DNA from: Hymenopus coronatus
Lineage: Eukaryota > Arthropoda > Insecta > Mantodea > Hymenopodidae
Assembly (NCBI GenBank): GCA_030762935.1
Contig: CM060887.1
Coordinates: 12,516,501 to 12,580,500 of the forward strand
Length of the DNA: 64,000 nucleotides
Direction of reading: 5' to 3'
Part shown: in pieces, positions 32,651 through 44,057 of the stretch
Numbering within the stretch: position 1 is the first letter of the stretch
Layout: every line of letters begins with the position of its first letter
Notes under the pieces: generated by a model
Database searches by the model: none
The model's input: the letters and a program-made list of their open reading frames with translations, nothing else
Told to the model about the DNA's origin: nothing
Translations under genes and position numbers: made by a program

Positions 32651-34791
32651 ATACGAAATGAATTACTTTTTTCAACTCCGTTTGATCCATCTGAACAAGT
32701 TTTTGCTTTTTTAATAAGAGTATGTGTTAGAATTGTAGGGGGTCACAACCCTTCAGGGAGTAATGCCCCTGGCAGAAAGTGCCTTGCCTCTCTAAGTCGG
32801 TGCTTATGGTTTATCCCTCAAAACTAAATATACACCAAATTACTTAATGTACGAGCAGAGGTACAGAGATTGTTTTGGACAATGGAAATGGGGTTTACGA
32901 CCTTTTTATCATATCCTGTCTAGAGAGCAATGAATGTAGTTGTGATCATTGACGATTGCTCAAAAGAGCCGAATTTTAAAATAATGTTTTGGGATATAAA
33001 ATAAAATGTTTAGTTAATTAATCGAAAACTGGGCCTCCCATATATCTAGATAGGCACAGTAGCAACACACGATGGAGGTGGGCTACGTAGATATGAAATG
33101 TAGGAGCTATAATTACTTTCTTTATTATTCCTAACAGCTTAAAAGTATGATAACATTGTGTTTATTTTTTGTGTATTTAGATCTTATGTATTTGTGTCAA
33201 GATGCAAACTTAGTTATTGCTTGAAAGAGAAAATCTCCTCAATAGATTTACAATCTATGAGAAATTCAATCTCAGCTAATCATAAATAAATCGGAACATT
33301 ATATGTTATCTTTGGTGCATGAGCAGGCATGTTATGAACATGCTTAAGAATTTTAATTGAACCGAATTAGAACAACCTGGATCTTTAATTGGAGAAGATC
33401 AAATCACTCTTCACAGTTCATAATTACAGCAATAATACATTTGATGTACAGTTCTTGCAATCTTCAGTTGACCCATGTCTTTGCCCCGTATTTTTAACTT
33501 CGTATAAAGTTATTAAGAAGCCACAAGACAGTACTGCCACAAATTCTAGTTTGTTTTCTTATAGTTTAGCGAAACTTGAATAATGTCATTTCCTATATTA
33601 TTATTTGTGGCGGAACATAAATGTATAATGAAGTGAGTTTTAAAACGAAATCAATCTGTCGAAGAAAACCTGCTCGACGTGTGTAGTATTAGAGTTGACA
33701 GTTTGATAAAAGGTATGTTTTAAAGAAAATGTGATCACCCGCCCTAATTAGAACACTTTCCTTTTACAGAAAAATCGCCATAAGACATGAACAGGTACTC
33801 CGTTTTGTAACTTCTACGCCGCATAATTATACTGTCAACCAATACTTTCGTGTGAATTATGTACTCTTTCGTCTTTTTTATAGAACCTATATAGCAAACC
33901 GAAAGGATTTCTATATTCTCTGAACCAAATATTCAGACTCAAATGAAAATGAAAGTATATTAAAAATAATTAGACGTTTTTCTCTTCTCTTCCAATTAGT
34001 ACATATTTCTCTTTTTTTCGATTTGCTTATTTGATTGAAAAATACAGTATCGCAACAGCACGGTGAACTTTTACGTAAGAAAATGGAGTGTAAGTTTGTG
34101 AAAGCAAAGTAGGACCGTTTAGACAAAATCTGGATAAGGAAAATGGAAACCGGCTCCTGCAGTTGTGTGTCAATCACGGCAACATAAATAATAGTTATTT
34201 ATATTATAAATGGCTTAAATAGACTATTATTTTGAGTGGGATGTTTAGTACACGAGCACGTAAGCTCGAGTGTTCTATTTTCTGATGAGCAAATAACAGT
34301 CTAATAAGGACACGTGTAATGTACGTTTATCGTATCGTAGTATTAACTGAAGTAGCCTTATATTTATTAATATTAGAGTCGACATTACGAGGAATTGAAG
34401 TTTAGTCGTGACGTAGGTAGCGCTGCGTAACCCCGCCGGAATAAACAGTTTCTGGTTGTTTTTAACTACACCAAGTAAATCAATAAATGAATGAACATGT
34501 ATAATCCCGAAGAAGTTTTAGATTTTACTAAAAAAGTTGTACTTATTTTGTTACCCGGAAAGTAGAAGGACTTACATGACAAGGAATTGTCATTATTTAA
34601 AAAATGAGGAGCTGCCAAAGGAGTTAAAATCATTTACAATGAAATAAAGTACTTAGTTTATTTCACGATGAAATAAAGACTCACTTTTGTTGTATCCTAG
34701 GATAGGATAAAATAAATCAAATAAATTGATATACCTGTTTAAAAAAACCAGCGGACCTTACTAAAAACAAGTTACACGAAATAAGTTTCGA
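32651..34791. other. No recognised feature
   Basis: AT-rich sequence. No R-repeat landmark, SINE head or domain-bearing frame found in about 2.1 kb, one of the longest clean stretches. Confidence 0.55.
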
Positions 34792-34792
34792 G

Positions 34793-34869
<77 letters not shown>

Positions 34870-34874
34870 TCTCT
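34792..34874. repeat. Compound (GC)n(AC)n(TC)n microsatellite
   Basis: GCGCGCGCG, then about 18 AC units, then about 15 TC units with one interruption (ctctccctct). Alternating purine-pyrimidine in the first two thirds. Confidence 0.95.
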
Positions 34875-34971
34875 TTAAAGAGTTCAGGCTCGTTTCGCTT
34901 ACACTAACCTAGACCAACAGAGCGCATGCCTTTGTGAAAATACTGGAAATTATTAAAAACAAATTACAAAT

Positions 34972-35100
34972 TCCCTTCCGAAGTAAGTCATGCTAAGGAT
35001 TTTTACGCCCGAAAAAAATCCATCGTCCCCCGCTGGGTTTGAACCCGCGATCTTGCTATATGTAGTTAGCATGGTAACCACTACACCACGGAGGGTGACA
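34972..35100 (-). repeat. SINE family A, copy 4, 3' truncated
   Basis: Reverse strand: ccctccgtggtgtagtgg, taccatgctaactacatat, gatcgcgggttcaaaccc, gggggacgatggattttttt, ccttagcatgacttacttc. Head intact (A and B boxes), body cut. Confidence 0.8.
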
Positions 35101-35235
35101 CAATAGTTTCAAAGAGTCTAGATGTCAGGTTAGTCGGCAGCTGTGCATCTCGCGGTGTTCTTTGTATTAATGTTGGCTGCCACCGTCATAGAGAACGTAA
35201 GCAACTGAAAAAAACTCCTTTTAAACAACTACAAA

Positions 35236-35652
35236 AGCGTTTCTAGTGGTCGAAGAGCCTTTGACACTGCCTCACCTTATATTCTCTTAGAGAAACTTAA
35301 ATGTTATAGTTTTCAGAATAATATCATTCAATTTTTAAGGTCTTATTTTAGCAATAGGAACCAGGCAACTTGTTTTAATAGAAGTATATCTGAGTTTAAA
35401 CCTGTAAAATATGGAGTTCCTCAAGGGTCAATTTTGGGACCTGTAGTTTTTATCATTTATATTGACGATCTTCCTGTCACAATCTGTGATGAAAAGTTTA
35501 CTCCTTATCTTTATACAGATGATCTAGCAATTTCTTTCTATTACAAAGATGAACCCATATTAAGACCTAAACTACATACCGTAACATCAGTTGTTAACAA
35601 TTGGTGTAATGCCAATAATTTTAGCATAAACACAGGAAAAATTACTTAACTT
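35236..35652 (+). pseudogene. Non-LTR reverse transcriptase fragment
   Basis: About 135 codons of RT domain with the ordered motifs RAFDTASPYILLEKL, YGVPQGSILGPVVFIIYIDD and LYTDDLAI (YxDD catalytic box as YTDD). This order is that of Jockey/CR1-like LINEs, where RT copies the element's RNA at a nicked target. It lacks the endonuclease, fingers and C-terminus and meets stops soon after ...NTGKIT. A 5'- and 3'-truncated, dead fragment. Upstream lies SINE A copy 4 on the other strand. Confidence 0.85.
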
Positions 35653-35844
35653 AAAATTACTTAAACACTCAGTTCTAGGAGTTTTCAAAAGGGTTGCATC
35701 TATAAAATAACAAATGAGAGGAAGAATAATGAGTAGCATTTTTTTCTATATACCTTTAATATATTGTCGGCTTCTCCTTTGGAACAATTGCTCATAGTAA
35801 TGATGTTCAGTCGTTTGCTGTTCGTATCTTTGGTTTATTGTCCT

Positions 35845-36003
35845 AAGGTTGACACCCATACATTCACATTCTATTCAACTTTCAGGCTGGGGAGTAGAAG
35901 GAATAATCTTGGTTTAAGAAAAGTTGCCACCTCAGCCGGAAACGAACCCCGGACCCCTCTGACAGCAGGCAGGTGCTCTACCGACTGAGCTACAGGGCCA
36001 GCC
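35845..36003 (-). repeat. SINE family D, copy 3, good tRNA-like head
   Basis: Reverse strand reads ggccctgtagctcagtcgg, tagagcacctgcctgctgtc, ggtccggggttcgtttccgg, a convincing A and B box pair, then the family body agattattccttctactcc. The head resembles a tRNA with a 7-bp acceptor arm lost. Confidence 0.75.
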
Positions 36004-36117
36004 TATTAACTTTCGTAGTAAAACTCCCATAATATTTAAGGTCAAACTGATCATACAATTTATATAATAGAAATGGCTAATATGATTATTTCGGATACAC
36101 TTGTATTAGGCTTTGAA

Positions 36118-36140
36118 CAACAACAACAACAACAATAATA
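36118..36140. repeat. (CAA)n(TAA)n microsatellite
   Basis: Short trinucleotide run with a CAA-to-TAA switch. Confidence 0.85.
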
Positions 36141-36626
36141 ATACATTTTGTAGTTGTGAACTTCAAATTTTAAATCAATCGTTGTAGTTTTAGAATATTT
36201 CCACTTAGCTACTAAGTTGACTATATATAATTTCCACCATGCGAAGGTCATCCACTCTTATAATACCCCGATATATCAGGTGTGTGTGTATCTGAGTGCG
36301 TGTGTGTGTGGAGTGATTTTTGTATTTGTAAATTCTAAGTGCACAACGATCCTTTCGTAAGAATAGAACATTTTTACTGATTTTATTCTAGCTAAAATAA
36401 TTACACATGAATTTCCATAATCAATGTTATATTGCACAAGAAAGAAGGGTACACAATGTCTGTACAGCATCCTTCCTTTCTTTGCTTTCTTTTTGATGTT
36501 TATAAACAACTCACTTCTTGTGTGAGGCATCAACCGAGTTTTGAACTTGTCCCCTCCCAATGTTATAATTTAGCAACAATCTAAATCCATATCATTAAAG
36601 ATTTGAAGCTTTCTCGGTGTTGATAA

Positions 36627-36784
36627 TTACAGATGACTTCACGAGATAGCAGCCGAGTTAGATTGGAATCAAAGAAATTCAAGCTTTCGACCACATTGAT
36701 CCTGGTCAGAGTCAAGATGGTCGAAAGTTTGGATTTCTTTGATTCCAATCTAACTCGGTTGCTATCCCATGAAGTCATCAGTAA
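36627..36784. repeat. 158-bp fold-back (inverted repeat)
   Basis: The left arm ttacagatgacttcacgaga... is the reverse complement of the right arm ...tatcccatgaagtcatcagtaa with few mismatches. Shared words include CCGAGTTAGATTGGAATC, AAAGAAATTCAAGCTTTCG (one arm) and GGTCGAAAG. The arms are about 65-75 bp with almost no loop. Frames on both strands over it are mirror artefacts. It could be a MITE/fold-back end or a palindromic duplication. Confidence 0.85.
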
Positions 36785-36789
36785 CAAAT

Positions 36790-37639
36790 CCATTTCGTTT
36801 GCTAAATTTGAACATTTAACACTGACAATACCTAAACGAAAGGAAAGTAAAAGAAACTGTAGAAGAGAAAATGGAATCACAGACAGAGAAGTTAAAGCTA
36901 AAGAAAATGGAAATACGACAGAAGGACAAGAAAAACAATTGGGAAGGGGTCCGAAAAATAAGACAAAATGTGGTAGCATTGTGTTGTAAATGATGCGGTT
37001 TGTAATGAAGATGGTTAGTGGCATATTAAGGTAATTCAGAATTTGAGAAAAGGTTCATCTGTCTGGCTTTGAAAGGATACAGGTTTTTCTTGTGAAATAT
37101 TTAGATAAGCGTGAGGTAGGGGAAGAGCATTGTGTTCTATTCCCATGGCTTCACCTGTGTCACGAGGCGCACACAATGACCACCTTCATTATGATACAGT
37201 GGCTTCGTCCAAATGACCGTTGTTAGGAAAAGTAACAAAAATTCACCCCGCGGAACACAAAACTGGTTCTCATTTCTTTGACTCATATGTTTAGCAGGTT
37301 CAAGGATGGGAAATTACATAAGGAGAAGCTAATGCACTCTCATTTGTTACTCATAAACCGTCAGGAAGGGACATGTGACAATGCTGTGAGAATTCTGAGA
37401 CTGAAGGTAGAAACAGGCTTCTTCTTCTTCTTCTTCTTCTTCTTGTTTTCATTGTACTGTACCACTATGTGCAAGTCCAGTTCTCGCAACTTCTATATCT
37501 ATGCTCCTGTACGTGCTATAGTAAACAGATGTGAGTGACTCTCATGATGGAAGTTGTTTGCCACACTTGTCAAATAGAACTTAAAAGATGTGTGATTTCT
37601 TAAGGATAAGGCAACTTTAAAATATAAGGAATGTCTGAT
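36790..37639. other. No recognised feature apart from a (TTC)n run
   Basis: Contains a pure TTC run (37418-37444). No R landmarks. Confidence 0.5.
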
Positions 37640-38629
37640 TTACTACATATGGTGTAGCGCTCCACCCAAACATTCCATGTCGAAATTAAACCGGAAATAT
37701 ATATGTTGAGATTCCCTGAATAAAAAGAAATCATTTGTAGAAAAAATGTCTGGGTAAAGTGTGTGTGTGTGTGACAGAGAGAGAGAGAACAGCATAACGA
37801 AAAGTCGTTTAAATATCAAACTTAAGTACAGATAATACAAAGAAAAAAAACTCCCACTCCAAACTGTCGCCCTCCGTGGCGTAATGGTTACCATGCTGAC
37901 TTCATATACCCAAGGAGGATGATGGATTTTTTAGTATGGCTTCCTTCGGAAGGGAAGTAAAGCCGTTGGTCCTGTGTCGTAGATTTACGGCACGTAAAAG
38001 AACCTCAAGCCTGATAGAGAGGCCTCTGAGCAAAATTAACCGGTCTTTCACGCCCAAGAGAATGGGACGCTGAGAACCACAGCAGTTAGAGAGCGTCCAT
38101 AAAGAACACGCCATTTACATTTCCCACTCCAAACTATTGTTTGTGTGGAATAATTTTCAGAAATGCCATATTTTTTAGACATTTTAATGACAAATGATAA
38201 GTATGTCTTGAATTTTCTGGGAATAGGCAGACGTTTTCCTCATTCTAGAACTTAAGATATAGACAAAATCTTACTTCATAAAAATGTAGATTCCGTTAGA
38301 CAAAATAATTTATGTCAGATACATTTTTTGGAGTTAACTATTGCCGAAGACATTTTAAATTATTGGTTGCAATAATACACTTTTCTCAAACGGGAAGTCA
38401 TCTTTTATTTTATTCTAGGCCGTACAAAGAGAAATGAATTTCATCACACAGTGACCAGCTTTTAAAATATTTGGCTATCGCTTTAGCCTAGTTGTATTCC
38501 CTAGTGTAATAAGACGAGTTCTGTTACTGGTTATCTCGATTACTATTAAGTAGATAGAAGAATAAGCTTTTGCAAGAATAGTTTGTTGCAGAATAGGTAG
38601 AGAAAGTCATGTGACTCAACACATCAGAT
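37640..38629 (+). repeat. R repeat copy 19, with nested SINE A
   Basis: From gcgctccacccaaacattcc to gagaaagtcatgtgactc, cacatcagatt and a T-run. The 5' palindrome is lost. The GT site holds GT and GA runs. SINE A copy 5 (37866-38121) interrupts it with a 14-bp duplication. Confidence 0.9.
37866..38121 (+). repeat. SINE family A, copy 5, inserted in R copy 19
   Basis: Flanked by the duplication tcccactccaaact (37852-37865 and 38122-38135). The head gtcgccctccgtggcgtaat keeps the A-box, but about 35 bp including the B-box are deleted between atacccaagg and aggatgatgg. Body and tail are complete (ggcacgtaaaagaacc, gagcgtccataaag). Confidence 0.92.
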
Positions 38630-39667
38630 TTTTTGGTTTTGTATGCACAAATTTAGAATGGGAAGCTGTTAAGGTGATGCATCTGTGAAATTTAGAAAAT
38701 CCTAAGTATGTAAGATATGTTTTTGAAATTTACATCAGTTATTACATACAATAATACTGCTCCTTTGGCCACGTTACAAAATGCTAGCTGGCATAGTTAT
38801 TTAAATAATAAATTGTTACTCCCTAAATTCATTGTTCAAATAAAAGTGATCCACGTGGCACATTTTTCAAAATATTCACATCAAAAAATTCAGTTTTATA
38901 GTAAATGAGTTTGCAAACAAACCTATCATATTACGGTTTTTTTTATATTCGCCCTAATTAGTGTAGAAAAATTATTATTTTTAAATAATATATTTATCAA
39001 AATTTGAACATTAATTTGAATAAGTAATATGGCCATTTGCTTTAATGTGTTTTTGAAAGGCAGAATGAAACTTTTGAAACAAATAAGTGAAAAATTGCAT
39101 TGTGTCGATTATTTTGAGTATGGAAAAGTGCTGGAACAAAATGCGATAAAGTAAGGTTTAAAGTTGGCAGTGAGTAGGCGCGTACTCATCTATAGCTTCA
39201 GTTAATTGGTGGTCAAAAAACTGTGTTTTCTTTAAGTTTAGAATTGGAATTATTTTATTATGAAAAAAGTAATTTTTGAACTTTTCATCATTTTGGTCAA
39301 ATTTCACCAGCTTAAATAGTTCCGGAAAGCTTTACTGCTATTGGTGCACGTTCCGAATTGAGACGAACATAAGCTCATACATTTGTTTGTAGCGTTTATC
39401 TTAGCTCCATATTAAAAACCTATGTATTAATATGTGCTTACTTTATCTGTATCCAAAAATTGTAACTTGCTCTGAAAACCACACAGAGAATTGTCAAAAC
39501 ACGTTAGAAACAAAAGCTTTAACGGCAAGTTTCTCATTTATAACACGATTTATGTTATTATAAAAAGTACGTTTCGAAAGCAGAGTTTGAGGTTCTTATT
39601 GTTTGCAAGATTTACTTACGTGAAATTGCAGCAAACGATTTGACCTCTTGTGCTATGTTGCGATGGA
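38630..39667. other. Shared 3' flank, then nothing recognised
   Basis: aaggtgatgcatctgtgaaa at 38671 matches aaggtggtgcatctgtttaa at 44771, each just after an R copy. Beyond that the sequence is AT-rich without landmarks. Confidence 0.4.
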
Positions 39668-39671
39668 AATG

Positions 39672-39951
39672 GAGTTTTATTTATGGACGTTCTTTAACTG
39701 CTGTGATTCTCAGAATCCCATTCTATACTGGGCGTGAAATACCGCTTAATTTTGCTTGAGGCCTCTTTATCAGGCTGTTTACGTACCGTAAACCAATGAC
39801 ACGGGACCAACAGTTTTACTTCCGTTCCGAAGGAAGTCATGCTAGGGATTTTGACGCCCGAAAAAATCCATCGTCCTCCGCCGGGTTTGAACCCGCGACC
39901 TTGGGTATATGAAGTTAGTATGGTAACTATTACACCACGGAGGGCGACACA
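39672..39951 (-). repeat. SINE family A, copy 6, full length (~280 bp)
   Basis: Best full-length member. Reverse strand: gtcgccctccgtggtgtaat, taccatactaacttcatata, gtcgcgggttcaaacccgg, cggaggacgatggatttttt, ggaagtaaaactgttggtcc, the modified Meta-like block, and a tail ending agaacgtccataaata. Both polymerase III boxes are present. Confidence 0.85.
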
Positions 39952-40169
39952 AGTGTGGTAAGTGCATAACCGGAAACACGAGGAAGAGTTAAAAATACGA
40001 GAAGTCCCAGAATGTTCTACTCCGAGATTCTCAATGCCCTTAACGCATGTGTATTGCATATGATTTTTTTTTCTCGACGGTAGTAAATAATACAAATAGA
40101 ACTTAAGTAAATTTAATTACCAACAGCTTTTTAACATGAAAGTTTTATTAATAGTAATAGTTGTCGTAG

Positions 40170-40198
40170 TAATAGTAATAATAATAATAATAATAATA
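40170..40198. repeat. (AAT)n microsatellite
   Basis: About 9 AAT units after two imperfect ones. Confidence 0.9.
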
Positions 40199-40564
40199 TC
40201 ATCACTTGGTTGTTAAATTTAAAAAAATAGTAATAACTGCTGTATAAATTAAATGTAAATAAACAATCAAAAAAGAGGTAGATACCCGGGTAAGATTTCA
40301 TGTGTACAATTCAATTATCAAGTATGATTATATTGTATGTATATCTCTAAACCATCAATAGGATTTAATGTAGGTTATAAACTATAGTGCAGCAAATTAA
40401 ACAAGATTCGCACGTAGGTTGGATTAAGAGAACTAATAGCGGAAATTCACCTTTCCACCATGACAGCACCAATGTAAAGTGCATCAAAATACACTATAGC
40501 TGAAAAAATGATAATTCTGTACACTTCAATGAATTTAAAGAATTTCAGTCACTTGTTCGTAATT

Positions 40565-40858
40565 GGTCCAGCGCTATGGAGTAGTGGTCTCTCTTGCAGT
40601 TAGGTTCGATCCCACCCATGTGAGTAATTTTTTTGACCTAATTAGACAGTGCCTGCTCAGCATTATGAAATACTCAGCTGCGATAGGCAGCAATCCCGGC
40701 CTCGTAAGCCGATATCTCGACTGAATATGCGTGATGCTGGCCACATCTCTTCCCCGCGCCGGTAGAATGATAGTCCAGCTCTGCCTTGCGCAAGTGGGCG
40801 TGAGGTCGGCAGTAGAAGTGGTAGGCCCAGGTCCCAAACAGGATGTAGTGTATGCCAC
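40565..40858 (+). repeat. SINE family G
   Basis: agcgctatggagtagtgg (A-box-like), ttaggttcgatcccaccc (good B-box), and a GC-richer body with ccggcctcgtaagccgat and cttccccgcgccggtag. One copy in the window, about 294 bp. Confidence 0.6.
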
Positions 40859-40997
40859 TTAGCTTTGAAGTTCAGAAAAATTTGTTGGAATATTAATACA
40901 GTGTGTTTTCGTCATTGTTCTACTTTATAGCCGGATATTGTTAACTTGACTAAGTGCATTCGTGTTACTAATTGGTTTCCATACCAGATTATATTTA

Positions 40998-41835
40998 TTT
41001 TCTCTACACGTGCTATGTACATAGTGTATAGAGAAGGTATTGTGTCGATACCGAGATTTCACCGGAAATACATGTTTTGAGATCTGATTGAAAAAATCAT
41101 TTTTAGAAACATCCGCGCGTGCGCGTGTGTATGAGACTGTGAGCAGCATAGCTTAAAAATGTAAAGCCGGTTAAATACCAAACTTGATATTTAAGTTCAG
41201 TAGCTTCCACGGATGGGACACGAAGATTTTCGATAAAATCCCCCACCCCAACTACTTTTTACATGGAATATTTTTCGAAATTATTTACTCTCTCAAAAGT
41301 AGCTGTTAAGGATTTTGATTACAATGCTTAATGTATAAGACATTTTTATGAGAAATGAAATGTATATCTTGAATTTTCTGAGAATAGCCTCTGAAGGATT
41401 CTTCATTCTGGATGACGTTTGTATAACTGGCAAACCATAAAAGATAGACAAAAAACTTACTACGCAAAACATGTAGATTTCATTAAAACACAAGGTTAAT
41501 GTTGTGTGCTCCGTTTTCGAGATATTCCGGATTATTGGTTTCAATTTTAAGCCACTTAAATTTTTCCCAAACGGGAAGAAGTATTTCTTCTCATTTCTCG
41601 TTAGTTTACTCCTGGCAAGCAAATAGAATGTAATTTCAATTGTTCCATATAGCGACCAGCTTTTAAACGACTAGACTATCGCTTTAGCCTGTGCATTCCC
41701 TTCTACTTACAAGGAAGCAAGTAATAAGCTTATGTTATCATGATTAGTATGATGTAGATAATAGAATAATGTTTTGAATAAAAGGTTTGTTTGCTGAACA
41801 GCTAGAGAAAGTCATGTGAATGAAACACATCAGAC
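40998..41835 (+). repeat. R repeat copy 20, near full length
   Basis: tttctctacacgtgctatg and tacatagtgtatagagaagg give an almost perfect 5' palindrome; then all internal blocks to gctagagaaagtcatgtga and cacatcaga. Internal site is CG/GT-rich (gcgcgtgcgcgtgtgt). Confidence 0.9.
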
Positions 41836-42217
41836 TTCTAGTGTAAGAAAGTAGGTATATTATTTAAAGTTTCTTAAGTAACTGTTAAAGATGCACTACT
41901 CTGAGCTCTACCTAATGAATTCCATGGAAGCGTAGTACTCGAGGCTTGAGATGTAGGCAGTTCTTCCTGGAACAAGACGAAAGTGCTCCAGAACAACGAA
42001 ATGAAAACTCATCCACAATTTACAGAGAACTGCACGTTCCAGTAAGTGAAAGAATGAAATGTTTTGAAAGCTTGTATACAAACAACACTAGTGTTACCAT
42101 TAGTGCAGTGCTTTCTCTAATAAGTAGACGAAACATTGCATTCTACCCGAAAATTCGATACCGAGATTCATCGGAAATACATGTTTTTAAGCCTCTAAAT
42201 TAAATATATGTGTATGT

Positions 42218-42218
<1 letters not shown>

Positions 42219-42248
<30 letters not shown>
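42219..42248. repeat. (GA)n microsatellite
   Basis: About 14 AG/GA units at the R internal site. Confidence 0.95.
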
Positions 42249-42250
<2 letters not shown>

Positions 42251-42439
42251 GTTTGCTTGCGCGTGTTAACATTACTCAAAAATGGAAAATCAGATAAATA
42301 CCAAACTAGGTATTATTCCAATCCTCAAACTACGCTTTACCTGAGCAATATTTCATTAGTGTTAATTGGTTTTTTTCACACAAGCCGTGTGTAGGAAAAC
42401 TTGCGAGCCAGTTGAGAAATTTAACGTGGTGGTGGTGGT

Positions 42440-42530
42440 ATGTTGCCATGGTAGCTCAGTGGTGGCTAGAGACCGGGAAATCCGCGGTTCAAATTCCGGC
42501 TATGGCATTGAATTTTTAGCCTGTCTATTC
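42440..42530 (+). repeat. SINE family B, copy 4
   Basis: gttgccatggtagctcagtg, gtggctagagaccgggaaat, ccgcggttcaaattccggc, tatggcattgaattttta. Inserted in R copy 21. Confidence 0.75.
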
Positions 42531-42619
42531 ATTATCTTTGATTTTCTCAGAATGGCTCTAATGAATTTGATTGGAATTTAATAATATTGACAAATAAAAT
42601 GTAGATCTTAAATATTCTA

Positions 42620-43278
42620 GGTACCAGGGCAATATCAACTTAATTTCTAGGGAGGTACCAGGGTAATATCAACTTAATTTCTAGGGAGGTACCAGGGCAA
42701 TATCAACGTAATTTCTAGGGAGGTACCAGGGTAATATCAACTTAATTTCTAGGGAGGTACCAGGGCAATATCAACTTAATTTCTAGGGAGGTACCAGGGT
42801 AATATCAACTTAATTTCTAGAGAGGTACCAGGGCAATATGAACTTCATTTCTAGGGAGGTACCAGGGTAATATCAACTTAATTTCTAGGGAGGTACCAGG
42901 GTAATATCAACTTAATTTCTAGGGAGGTACCAGGGTAATATCAACTTAATTTCTAGGGAGGTACCAGGGTAATATCAACTTAATTTCTAGGGAGGTACCA
43001 GGGTAATATCAACTTAATTTGTAGGGAGGTACCAGGTTAATATCAACTTAATTTCTAGGGAGGTACCAGGGCAATATCAACTTAATGTAGGGAGGTACCA
43101 GGGCAATATCAACTTAATTTCTAGGGAGGTACCAGGGCAATATCAACTTAATTTGTAGGGAGGTACCATGAGAATGCCAAGTTAATGTCTATGAAGATAT
43201 AATAGTAATACCAACTTTATTTCTAGGGCAGTACTAGGGCCACAATAACTTAATTTCTAGATAGATACTATGACAATA
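42620..43278 (+). repeat. 34-bp minisatellite, ~17 good plus ~4 decayed units
   Basis: The unit begins ggtaccagggtaatatc and continues aacttaatttctaggga (34 bp). Units start at 42620, 42654, 42688, 42722, 42756, 42790, 42824, 42858, 42892, 42926, 42960, 42994, 43028, 43062, 43094, 43128 and 43162. One unit is 32 bp. Decay rises toward 43280 and the last pieces continue past the SINE to about 43650. The first eight units alternate gggc and gggt at one position, so the ancestral amplification step may have been a 68-bp dimer. Confidence 0.97.
43266..43278. repeat. Left 13-bp target duplication of SINE C copy 2
   Basis: tactatgacaata, identical to 43616-43628. Confidence 0.93.
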
Positions 43279-43615
43279 GGTCGTCTCCTTAGCGCGGCGG
43301 TAGCGTTGCTGCTTACGAAGCGGGAGAGTACCGGCGTGGGGATTTTTCCCCCGCTGGAAGACCTGGCCCGGGGTGCACTCAGCCTCTTAAGGTCCCTGGG
43401 GGGCCAATTGAGGAGCTACTTGATGGAGAAGTAGCGGCTCCAGGTCATGAGGACCGCATTAACCGGCCGGGGGGACTCGAGGCGCTGACCACGTCTCACC
43501 CTCCAATACTGCACCTCATCCATGACGTCTGTAGTGGACCGAGATGGGGGGCGCAGCGGCCGGGCGGTAGGTCAAGGTTCCCCGTGAGCTGTCGTGCCAT
43601 GGAGTTACTATGACA
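43279..43615 (+). repeat. SINE family C, copy 2 (337 bp)
   Basis: Head ggtcgtctccttagcgcgg; body cccccgctggaagacctgg, ggtgcactcagcctcttaag, gagaagtagcggctccagg, gaccacgtctcaccctcc, ggggggcgcagcggccggg. Flanked by perfect 13-bp duplications, so the borders are exact. It sits in a decayed unit of the minisatellite. Homologous to 9131-9436. Confidence 0.92.
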
Positions 43616-43628
43616 ATATAAGCGTAAT
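43616..43628. repeat. Right 13-bp target duplication of SINE C copy 2
   Basis: tactatgacaata. Confidence 0.93.
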
Positions 43629-44057
43629 TCTTATAGAGATACCATCGCCATTTTGGACAGATTTGAGGAAACATTCAACTGAGGAATTGAAAGCTACGAA
43701 TGAGTGAAGTCGTAAACATTTTCAGTTGTAAGTTATTCCTAAGAGACGCTTTCGCAGGAAACTACTTTACTGAAAAGGGCTAAGAAATGGAATTCACCTT
43801 GTTGCTTCACATCGATAATAGCCGGTTTTCATCGCGCTCTTCCCCCTAGCACAGCAGGGAAAGCATACTTCCGCTCCCATTGTTGAGTGCCCGACGGAAT
43901 AAATTGTTTTCCTTGGGTACAGACAGCTCCACGTTTGTCTCCGAGGGCAACAACATTGTTGTTTTCAAAGAATTAGGTGTAGTTAGGAAATGAAGCGTCA
44001 GCTTTTGTTTTAAAATATCTATTTGTAAATAGTTGCTCTCTGTCCTGTCGTCTTTTT

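Larger units (their letters stand above)
42106..42614 (+). repeat. R repeat copy 21, host of SINE B and the minisatellite
   Basis: ctttctctaataagtagacg, gaaaattcgataccgagatt, a (GA)n run at the internal site, and after SINE B copy 4 the blocks gattttctcagaatggctc and gacaaataaaatgtagatct. It breaks off at aaatattctag, equivalent to the ...gaattttctgg point of the R repeat, where the 34-bp array begins. Confidence 0.8.

Noticed and set aside
36633..37024. Forward and reverse frames of 118 and 147 codons
   Set aside because: They mirror each other because the sequence is a fold-back; neither has a domain.
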